A stretch of DNA of 6,373 nucleotides from DATNBT01 sp964579765. GTDB lineage: Bacteria > Acidobacteriota > Vicinamibacteria > Vicinamibacterales > CAVVIG01. Positions 1 to 6,373 of this stretch are shown here, one piece after another. Position 1 is the stretch's first letter, and every line of letters starts with the position of its first letter. Made by a program: the position numbers and the translations under genes. The stretch is taken from the NCBI GenBank assembly GCA_964579765.1, contig CAZOIK010000380.1:1-6373 (forward strand), written 5' to 3'. Under the pieces are notes generated by a model. It was not told where the DNA came from. It saw only the letters and a list, made by a program, of their open reading frames with translations, and ran no database searches.

Positions 1-9
1 GAGTCGGAC

Positions 10-1272
10 ATGCGTCTCTCTCGACGGCTCTTCATCCGCAACGGCGTCGCAACCGTGTCGCTTGGCCTCGTCGCGCCGTCGTTTCTCTCGGCCATCGCCG
101 AGGCGCAAGGGCTCTCCTCGTCCAAGCGGCTCGTCGTCGTGTACCTGGGCGGCGGCAACGACTCGCTCAACACGGTGATTCCGTATCAGGATCCGAGCTA
201 CTACAGCCGCCGGCCGACCATCGCCGTTCCGGCGGGCCAGGTGCTGCAGGTCGGGACCGATTCGTCCGGCCGCGCGCTCGGCCTGCATCCCCGGCTCGGC
301 GGGCTGCTCAACATCTTCAACGACGGCCACCTCGCGCTCGTGCAGCGCGCCGGTTACGCGAACTCGAGCCGCTCGCACTTCGAAGCCACCGACATCTGGG
401 AGACGGCCAACCCGCAGTCGTCCACCGGCGGCTCGGGCTGGCTCGGTCGCTATCTCGACACGCTGCCGCGGCCGGCCGACGCGCTGGCGGCGTGGAACAC
501 GACGTCGGAGACGCCGCACGCGCTCGCGTCCGCGCTGACCGGCGTCCCGGCGATTCCGAACGCGGGCGCGTACACGTTCGCGAGCCCGAATCGCGGCGCG
601 GCGGCGGCTGACGAGAAAACGGCGGCGCGGGCGATGGCGTCCAATCCCGCTCCCGACCGTCCGCAACTGGCGTTCGTGAACAGCACCAGCCTCGCGGCGA
701 TCGAGACGCTCGACCGCGCGGCGCAGGCCGTGACGTACGCGCCAAGCGTCGGCTATCCGAACACGGGCTTCGGTCTGGCGTTGCGGACGGTGGCCGGGGC
801 GATCGTCAAGGGCGTCGGCTCGCGCATCTACTGGGTGCAGACGAGCGGCTACGACACGCACGCGCAGCAGGGCGCGGGCGGCGGCGGCGGGTACGCGACG
901 CTCATGAACGATCTCGGCAACGGCCTCTGGGCTTTCTACAGCGATCTCCGTAACCAGGGCCAGATCCGCGACACGACGGTGATTCTCTTCTCGGAGTTCT
1001 CGCGCCGCATCTCGGAGAACGGCAGCGGCGGCACCGACCACGGGGCGGCCGGCGTGATGGTGGCGCTCGGCGGGTCGGTCCGCGGCGGGCTGTACGGCAC
1101 CACGCCGCAGCTGACGCCCGGCAACCCGACACTCGAGAACAACTCGGGCGACGTCCACTACGAAACCGACTTTCGGTCAGTCTACGCGAGCATGCTCGAT
1201 CGATGGCTCGGCGTGAACTCCGTGCCGATTCTCGGCGGAGACTTCCAGGCCGGCGCGCCGGCCCTCTTCTAG
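10..1272 (+). CDS. DUF1501 family protein with Tat signal peptide
   Basis: This 420-residue protein is probably exported folded through the Tat system. Residues 4-10 read SRRLFIR, a good twin-arginine motif, followed by a hydrophobic stretch (about 12-30) and a likely cleavage site near AEA-Q (31-33). Family hallmarks follow in order: GGGNDSLN (47-54), RSHFEA (121-126), SGYDTH (279-284), SEFSRR (328-333), TDHG (342-345) and a C-terminal DFRSVYASMLDRWLG helix (387-401). DUF1501 proteins are related to the alkaline phosphatase/sulfatase fold and are often encoded beside DUF1800 genes; their biochemical role is not established, so I assign no reaction. Length is normal for the family, so it looks complete. 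The ATG at 10 gives the Tat motif at the right distance from the N terminus; only nine bases precede it, so an upstream partner cannot be judged. The stop codon runs into the ribosome binding site of the next gene. Confidence 0.93.
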   Translation: MRLSRRLFIRNGVATVSLGLVAPSFLSAIAEAQGLSSSKRLVVVYLGGGNDSLNTVIPYQDPSYYSRRPTIAVPAGQVLQVGTDSSGRALGLHPRLGGLLNIFNDGHLALVQRAGYANSSRSHFEATDIWETANPQSSTGGSGWLGRYLDTLPRPADALAAWNTTSETPHALASALTGVPAIPNAGAYTFASPNRGAAAADEKTAARAMASNPAPDRPQLAFVNSTSLAAIETLDRAAQAVTYAPSVGYPNTGFGLALRTVAGAIVKGVGSRIYWVQTSGYDTHAQQGAGGGGGYATLMNDLGNGLWAFYSDLRNQGQIRDTTVILFSEFSRRISENGSGGTDHGAAGVMVALGGSVRGGLYGTTPQLTPGNPTLENNSGDVHYETDFRSVYASMLDRWLGVNSVPILGGDFQAGAPALF

Positions 1273-1281
1273 GGAGCGGGC

Positions 1282-2289
1282 ATGACGATCGCGCATCAAG
1301 TGTCGGCAACAGCGTGCGGCGTCCTGATGCTGGCAGCCACGGCGGCCGCGCAGACGCCGGAGAACGTGACGGTCGGCGTCGAGTCGTTTCTCGATTACTC
1401 GGCCGACCTGCACGAAGCCGATCACTTCAACGCGTTCGACGTCACGCGCGGCTACATCAACATCGAGGCGACGCTCTCGGATCGGGTCCGCGTTCGACTC
1501 ACGCCGGACGTGCGCCCGACGACCGACGCCAACCTCAACACCAACCTGACGCTGCGGCTCGCCTACGCGTCGATCGAGGCAAAGGCGAGCGACACGACGA
1601 CGCTGCTGTTTGGCATGCACGAGACGCCGTGGCTCACGTATGAGGAGTCAATCGACCGCTATCGCGTGATTGGTCCCATGTTCGCCGAAGACGTGGGGCT
1701 CATCCCCGGAGAGACCGATCTCGGCGCGAGCGTGCGGGTCACCGGCGAGCGGACGGAAGTGCACGTCGGCGTGTACAACGGCGAGGGGTACGGCGTTCAG
1801 GAGAGCGACAAGTACAAGAACGTGGACGGACGCGTGACCTTCCACCCGTTCACCGACGGGCCGGCCAAGAGCGTCGGCATCTCCGCCTTCTATCAGTACG
1901 GCTGGTACGCGAAGGATCACCCCAGGAACGTGCTCATCGTGATGGGCAGCTACGACGCGCCGAAGCTGGCCGCAACCGCGCAGTACCTGTCGGCGAAGGA
2001 CAACCCGTTCCTCACGGCGGATGTCGAGCGCCGCGGCCTGTCGTTCTTCGGGGAGGTCCGTCAGGGGCTCACCGGCTGGGCGGGCCTCGGCCGCGTTGAC
2101 TACTTCGAGCCGGACATCCTGAACGAAAACAACTGGCAACGCCGCTACATCTTCGGCGGCGCGCACTGGAGCCGGCTCTCACACGGCCGCGTCGGCGTCG
2201 TCGTCACGCTCGAGCAGACGTTTCAGGGCACGACGACCTCCGAGCTGACCGGACGCCGTCTGCTCGCGCAGACGGACATCGAGTTCTAG
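1282..2289 (+). CDS. OprO/OprP-like outer-membrane porin (beta-barrel protein)
   Basis: This 335-residue protein is a probable outer-membrane beta-barrel. It has an N-terminal signal peptide (about 1-23, hydrophobic core CGVLMLAATAAA, predicted cut AAA-Q), then alternating amphipathic strands such as RGYINIEATLSDRVRVRLTPDV (57-77, split by a turn), VHVGVYNGEGY (160-170) and RVGVVVTLEQTF (303-314). It ends in TDIEF, and a terminal phenylalanine is the usual signal for Bam-mediated insertion. The FDVTRGYINIEA and YNGEG patterns resemble the phosphate-selective porin O/P superfamily, although at 335 residues it is shorter than OprP-type porins (about 400), so fewer strands or shorter loops are likely. 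Substrate cannot be read from the sequence. The ATG follows an AGGGAG ribosome binding site at 1271-1276, 5 bases upstream and touching the stop of the DUF1501 gene, so the two are probably co-transcribed and coupled. A generic barrel protein is the main alternative. Confidence 0.8.
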   Translation: MTIAHQVSATACGVLMLAATAAAQTPENVTVGVESFLDYSADLHEADHFNAFDVTRGYINIEATLSDRVRVRLTPDVRPTTDANLNTNLTLRLAYASIEAKASDTTTLLFGMHETPWLTYEESIDRYRVIGPMFAEDVGLIPGETDLGASVRVTGERTEVHVGVYNGEGYGVQESDKYKNVDGRVTFHPFTDGPAKSVGISAFYQYGWYAKDHPRNVLIVMGSYDAPKLAATAQYLSAKDNPFLTADVERRGLSFFGEVRQGLTGWAGLGRVDYFEPDILNENNWQRRYIFGGAHWSRLSHGRVGVVVTLEQTFQGTTTSELTGRRLLAQTDIEF

Positions 2290-2306
2290 CGCCCCGTCCG
2301 CGCCCG

Positions 2307-2336
2307 GCTCTGCCAATTCCTGCCGTCGCGCAGAGC
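2307..2336. repeat. Inverted repeat between porin and ABC operon
   Basis: GCTCTGC at 2307-2313 pairs with GCAGAGC at 2330-2336, leaving a 16-base loop. It sits in the 77-base gap between the porin stop and the ABC ATPase start. No T-run follows, so it is a poor intrinsic terminator; it could be an attenuating hairpin, an operator or chance. I see no defensible -35/-10 pair in this gap, so whether the ABC genes start a new transcript is unresolved. Confidence 0.25.
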
Positions 2337-2366
2337 TAGCCTCGAGAGTGTGACAATCAAGGCAGG

Positions 2367-3085
<719 letters not shown>

Positions 3086-3089
<4 letters not shown>

Positions 3090-5464
3090 GGCTGCCCGGC
3101 CTGCCGATTCTCGATCGCAAGCTGCTGCGCGACCTGTGGCAGATGAAAGGGCAGGGATTCGTGATCGCGGCGGTCGTCTCCGCAGGCGTCGCGATGTTCG
3201 TGACTTATCTGTCGAACTTCGACTCGCTCGCCCGCACGCGGGCGCAGTATTACCAGAACGCGCGTTTTGCCGACGTGTTCGCCTCGCTCACGCGCGCGCC
3301 GGCGAGCCTCACGCCGCGCCTCGCCGCCATTCCGGGCGTCGAGGTGCTGCAGACGCGCGTCGTCTCCGACGTGACGCTCGACGTGCCGGGCCTGGCGGAG
3401 CCGGCGACCGGCCGGCTGATCTCGGTGCCCGACCGCGGCCGTCCCGAGCTCAACGACGTGTTCCTGCGTCAGGGACGCTGGATCGATCCGGAGCGGCCCG
3501 ACGAGGTGGTGGCCAACGAGGCGTTCGCCGAGGCGAACCATCTGCATCCGGGGGACCGCGTGTTCGCCGTCATCAACGGGCGGCGGCGCCCGCTCACCAT
3601 CGTCGGCGTCGGGCTCTCGCCGGAGTACGTCTACGGCATCCGGCCCGGCGAGATCTTTCCCGACAAGCAGCGGTTCGGCATCTTCTGGATGGACCGCCGC
3701 GCGCTCGCGTCGGCGTTCGACATGGAGGGCGGCTTCAACGACGTCGCCATCAGGCTGGCGCGCGACGCACGGGCGACCGACGTGATTCCGGCGCTCGATC
3801 GGCTGCTCGCGCCATACGGAGGACGCGGCGCGATTCCGCAGTCGCTGCAGATCTCGGCGTGGACGCTCGAGAACGAGCTGCGCCAGCTCCAGACGTTCGG
3901 CTTCATCACGCCGCTCATCTTCTTCGCCGTCGCGGCGTTCATCCTCAACGTCGCGCTGGCGCGCGCCCTCGCGCTGCAGCGCCAGCAGATCGCCGCCCTC
4001 AAGGCGCTCGGCTACTCGAACGGTGAGCTCGCGTGGCACTACATCAAGTGGGGGCTCGTCATCGCCGCCGTCGGCGCTATCGGCGGCGTCGCCGTCGGCG
4101 CGTGGCTCGGCGCGGGCATGATCCGGCTCTACAACCAGTTCTTCCGCTTCCCGAACCTCGACTACCGGCTGTCGGTCGGCGTCGCGCTCGCGTCGGTCGG
4201 CGCCAGCCTCGCCGTCGCGGCGGCCGGCGCGGCGACGGCGGTGCGCCGGGCCGTCCGCATTCCGCCGGCCGAAGCGATGCGGCCGCCGGCGCCCGCGACC
4301 TACCGCGTCAGCCTCGTCGAGCGCCTGCGTGGCCGCTCGCGCATGACGATGGCGACGCGGATCGTCGTCCGGAATCTCGAGCGCGCGCCGGGCCGATCGC
4401 TCGTGTCGATCGTGGGCATCGGGTTCGCGGTCGCGCTCCTGTTCGTGGGCTTCTCGTTCATCGACGTGATGGACCGCCTCATCGAGCAGCAGTTCGAGCT
4501 GGCCATGCGCCAGGATGCGACGGTCACGTTCGTCCAGCCGCGGTCGATCGCCGCGATTTACGATCTCGCATCCGTGCCCGGCGTGATGGACGTCGAGCCG
4601 CAGCGCGTCGTGCCGGTACGGCTGCGCCACGGCGTGCGGTCGCGCACGCTCGCGATCGACGGGGTGCCGGCCTCGCCGCACCTCAATCGCATCGTCGATC
4701 GCCGCGGCCGCGTCGTGACGATGCCCGACGACGGACTCGTGCTGTCGCAGATGCTCGGCACGCTGCTCGGCATCGCGCCGGGAGACAGCGTGCGTGTCGA
4801 AGTACAGGAAGGACGGCGCCCGGCGTTTGACATCCCCGTCGCCGCGCTCGTCGACGACAGCGTCGGCCTGCAGGCCTACATGCGGATCGACGCCCTCCGC
4901 CGCCGCCTCGGCGAGGGTGAGGTCGTCACCGGCGCCGCGCTCACGCTCGATCCCGATAAGACGGCGCGCTTCTATCGGACGGTGAAAGCGACGCCGGCGG
5001 TCGCGGGCGTCGCGCTGCGCGAGGTCGCGCTCCAGAACTTCCGCGACACGATGGCCGAGAGCATGAACCTGTCGGTGTTCTTCAACGTGATCTTCGCCGC
5101 AATCATCGCCTTCGGCGTCGTCTACAACGCCGCGCGGATTTCGCTCTCGGAGCGGTCGCGCGAGCTCGCGAGCCTCCGCGTCATCGGCTACACTCGGGCG
5201 GAGATCTCGCTCATCCTGCTGGGCGAGCTGGCGGTGCTGACGCTGTGCGCGCTCCCGGTCGGGGCCGCCATCGGCTACGGGCTCGGCGTGCTCATCATGT
5301 CCGGCTTCGAAAACGAAGTGTACCGCCTGTCGTTCGTGGTCGAACCGCGGACGGTTGCTTGGGCATTTCTCATCACGATCGCCGCCGCGTTCATCTCGGG
5401 CTTTGCCGTGCGGCGGCGGCTGGATCATCTCGATCTGATCGCGGTCCTCAAGACGCGCGAGTAG
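3086..5464 (+). CDS. ABC transporter permease, two FtsX domains (8 TM)
   Basis: This 792-residue inner-membrane permease is the partner of the upstream ATPase. It has two tandem MacB/FtsX-like halves. Half 1: a membrane helix at about 25-43, a large periplasmic domain (about 44-270), then helices at about 273-295, 322-346 and 364-388. Half 2: a helix at about 438-460, a second periplasmic domain (about 461-660), then helices at about 662-682, 706-738 and 756-776. The cytoplasmic coupling helices are visible after the second helix of each half, as QRQQIAALKALGYSNGEL (298-315, approximately) and SERSRELASLRVIGYTRAEI (688-707). MacB itself has four helices and a fused ATPase and works as a dimer; here one chain carries eight and so may serve as the whole membrane part. 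This layout is known for FtsX-like permeases of mechanotransmission-type exporters. The GTG start is chosen because it makes a GTGA overlap with the ATPase stop and has GGGAG upstream. The adaptor gene starts 3 bases after its stop. Substrate unknown. Confidence 0.92.
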
Positions 5465-5467
5465 GCG

Positions 5468-6217
5468 ATGGCGAAAACACGACTGGGCGTACGTGTGGGG
5501 GTGGCGGTGGTGGTCGTCGGGGGCCTGCTCGCCGTCGCGTTCTGGCCTTCGACCGTGCCCGTCGACGTCGCCGCCGTCACGCGCGGGCCGCTCGTCGTCA
5601 CGGTCGATGCGGAAGGGACGACACGCGTGCGCGACCGCTATGTCGTGTCGGCGCCGGTCGCGGGCCGTGTGCTGCGCATCTCGCTCGAGCCCGGCGACCG
5701 CGTCGAGCGCGGACAGCTCGTCGCCCGGATCCGGCCCGAGACGCCGCCGCTGCTCGACGCGCGGGCGCGCGCCGAGGCGCAGGCGGCCATCGACAGCGCG
5801 CGGGCGTCGCTCGGCCGCGCCCAGGCCGAAGAGCAGCGCGCGAAAGCGGCGCTTGCGCAGGTGCGGCAGGACGTCGAGCGGCTGCGCGGGCTCGTCCAGA
5901 AGCAGGTCGCGGCCCCGCAGGAGCTCGACACGCGCGAAGCCGACGAGAAGATCGCGCAGGAGTCGCTCAACGGCGCGGTGTTTGCCGCCCGAGCTGCCGC
6001 ATCAGAGCTCGCGCGCGCCGAAGCGCGTCTCAACCCGGTCGGCTCGGCGACGGGCCGCGTGACGGCCGTGACCGCGCCCGTGGCGGGGGTCGTGCTGAAG
6101 CGTCTGCGCGAAAGCGAGAGCGTCGTCCCGGCCGGCGATCCGCTGCTCGAGATTGGCGACCCGCGCCGCCAAACCTCGCTCGTTCGCCATAGCTGCCACT
6201 ATAACGTAAGTACGTAA
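5468..6217 (+). CDS. HlyD/MacA-type periplasmic adaptor, 3'-truncated
   Basis: This gene encodes a membrane-anchored adaptor that should link the permease to an outer-membrane channel. Visible parts in order: a short basic N terminus and one helix (about 8-26), a first lipoyl half (about 58-89, APVAGRVLRISLEPGDRVERG), an Ala/Arg/Glu/Gln-rich coiled-coil hairpin (about 95-190) and the second lipoyl half (about 196-230, APVAGVVLKRLRESESVVPAG) ending in LLEIGDP. In full adaptors of about 350-420 residues this last motif leads into the beta-barrel and membrane-proximal domains. Here the protein instead ends after about 16 unrelated residues (QTSLVRHSCHYNVST), for 249 in total. A single frameshift does not explain this: the other two frames hit stops by 6192 and 6212 without family-like sequence, and only about 130 bases remain before the next gene. 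It is probably non-functional as an adaptor, or the DNA join is artificial. The start has only a weak ribosome site (GAGTAGG overlapping the permease stop), so coupling is likely. Confidence 0.85.
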   Translation: MAKTRLGVRVGVAVVVVGGLLAVAFWPSTVPVDVAAVTRGPLVVTVDAEGTTRVRDRYVVSAPVAGRVLRISLEPGDRVERGQLVARIRPETPPLLDARARAEAQAAIDSARASLGRAQAEEQRAKAALAQVRQDVERLRGLVQKQVAAPQELDTREADEKIAQESLNGAVFAARAAASELARAEARLNPVGSATGRVTAVTAPVAGVVLKRLRESESVVPAGDPLLEIGDPRRQTSLVRHSCHYNVST

Positions 6218-6299
6218 TTGCGATGTAGTCGAAGCGATGCTCGGACGACGGCATGGGCCGGTCGGTCGGCGTTCGCCGTTTCGCGTTACGTTGCCTGCC
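6170..6299. other. Junction and intergenic segment after adaptor truncation
   Basis: Adaptor-like coding sequence ends at about 6169. The following 130 bases show no protein similarity I recognise in any frame. Bases 6189-6232 are only about 40% G+C by hand count, against far higher values on both sides, which suits a promoter region for the gene at 6300. Minor repeats are present: GCGATG at 6220-6225 and 6234-6239, CGTTCGCC at 6181-6188 and 6270-6277, and a small CGGCG-TT-CGCCG inverted repeat at 6267-6278. No insertion-sequence ends, integrase site or tRNA remnant is visible. Confidence 0.6.
6204..6215. promoter_or_regulatory. 12-base inverted repeat, possible operator
   Basis: ACGTA-AG-TACGT forms a near-perfect palindrome in the local AT-rich patch and overlaps the last codons and stop of the truncated adaptor. 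A TATAAC (plus strand, 6200-6205) sits against its left edge; read on the minus strand the same place gives TTATAG. Neither has a good -35 hexamer at 16-18 bases, so promoter direction is uncertain. The likeliest role is control of the gene starting at 6300, about 85 bases downstream. Confidence 0.3.
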
Positions 6300-6373
6300 A
6301 TGACGCCACAGGCCGACGCCTTTCGCGCCCTTCATGTGCGCGGAACGCCGCTCCTCATACCGAACCCGTGGGA
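6300..6373 (+). CDS. Isocitrate lyase/PEP mutase family protein (5' fragment)
   Basis: Only the first 24 codons are in the window; the gene runs off the right edge. The peptide has the form MTPQADAFRALHVRG followed by TPLLIPNPW, with the partial codon GA consistent with the usual aspartate. The AFRALH...G...L.IPNPWD pattern is the characteristic N terminus of bacterial isocitrate lyase/phosphoenolpyruvate mutase-family proteins (usually about 250-290 residues, TIM-barrel, acting on C-C or P-C bonds next to a carboxylate). The catalytic loop is outside the window, so the actual reaction cannot be stated. No Shine-Dalgarno sequence precedes the ATG (GTTACGTTGCCTGCC). An in-frame TTG at 6291 is a possible but less likely start. 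It appears unrelated to the transporter genes and probably has its own promoter in the AT-rich patch upstream. Confidence 0.72.
   Translation, partial: MTPQADAFRALHVRGTPLLIPNPW

Noticed and set aside
1282..2289. The porin as the outer-membrane channel of the ABC exporter.
   Set aside because: It is a beta-barrel of OprO/P type ending in phenylalanine, without the long alpha-helical hairpins of TolC-like channels, and it is grouped by spacing with the DUF1501 gene.
5245..6192. A long plus-strand open frame spanning the permease end and the adaptor in another frame.
   Set aside because: The product is Arg/Ala/Gly-rich low-complexity sequence; the permease and adaptor frames it crosses have recognisable domains.
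6150..6217. A simple frameshift as the reason for the short adaptor.
   Set aside because: The other two frames past 6168 read AAKPRSFAIAATIT-stop and PPNLARSP-stop, neither like an adaptor, and the remaining space is too short for the missing domains.
6181..6277. Direct repeat CGTTCGCC (6181-6188 and 6270-6277) as possible target-site duplication.
   Set aside because: The copies are 89 bases apart, the DNA between has no insertion-sequence features, and an 8-base match in GC-rich DNA is weak evidence.
6267..6285. CGGCG-TT-CGCCG inverted repeat followed by TTT, resembling a small terminator hairpin.
   Set aside because: The stem is 4-5 bases, the T-run is only two or three bases, and it lies about 21 bases before the start codon of the next gene; similar short GC repeats are expected by chance here.
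6002..6301. Minus-strand open frame with an internal ATG at 6191-6193 (MANERGLAARV...) just downstream of a TTATAG element, as if a divergent gene began at the junction.
   Set aside because: After about 8 codons it runs antisense through the adaptor's lipoyl and coiled-coil coding sequence and resembles nothing known. No good -35 or ribosome site accompanies it. A short remnant of a lost minus-strand gene cannot be excluded, but nothing supports it.

Overview
The window is high-GC DNA (roughly two-thirds or more G+C, strong G/C bias at third codon positions). All six supported genes lie on the plus strand. A Tat-exported DUF1501 protein, an OprO/OprP-like porin, and an ABC exporter with an eight-helix FtsX-type permease suggest a didermic soil-type bacterium. 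My best guess is Acidobacteriota (Vicinamibacteria-like), inferred from gene style only.

Region 1 (10-2289): a DUF1501 protein with a twin-arginine signal, followed after 9 bases by a small outer-membrane beta-barrel protein ending in phenylalanine. The spacing indicates one transcript. A DUF1800 gene, the frequent partner of DUF1501, could lie just upstream but is not visible.

Region 2 (2367-about 6169): a three-gene ABC export operon. The ATPase overlaps the permease by 4 bases (GTGA), and the permease is followed after 3 bases by a HlyD/MacA-type periplasmic adaptor. ATPase and permease would form an inner-membrane mechanotransmission-type (type VII) complex, and the adaptor would link it to an outer-membrane channel. 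No TolC-like channel is present.

Region 3 (about 6170-6373): the adaptor is cut off. Its family-like sequence stops just after the second lipoyl half, and about 16 unrelated codons lead to a stop. The next 80 or so bases are non-coding and begin in a locally AT-rich patch containing a 12-base inverted repeat. The first 24 codons of an isocitrate lyase/PEP mutase-family gene then run off the window. This junction is the most notable thing here; it looks like a deletion/rearrangement scar or an assembly join. I found no CRISPR array, tRNA, rRNA, insertion sequence or convincing new system.
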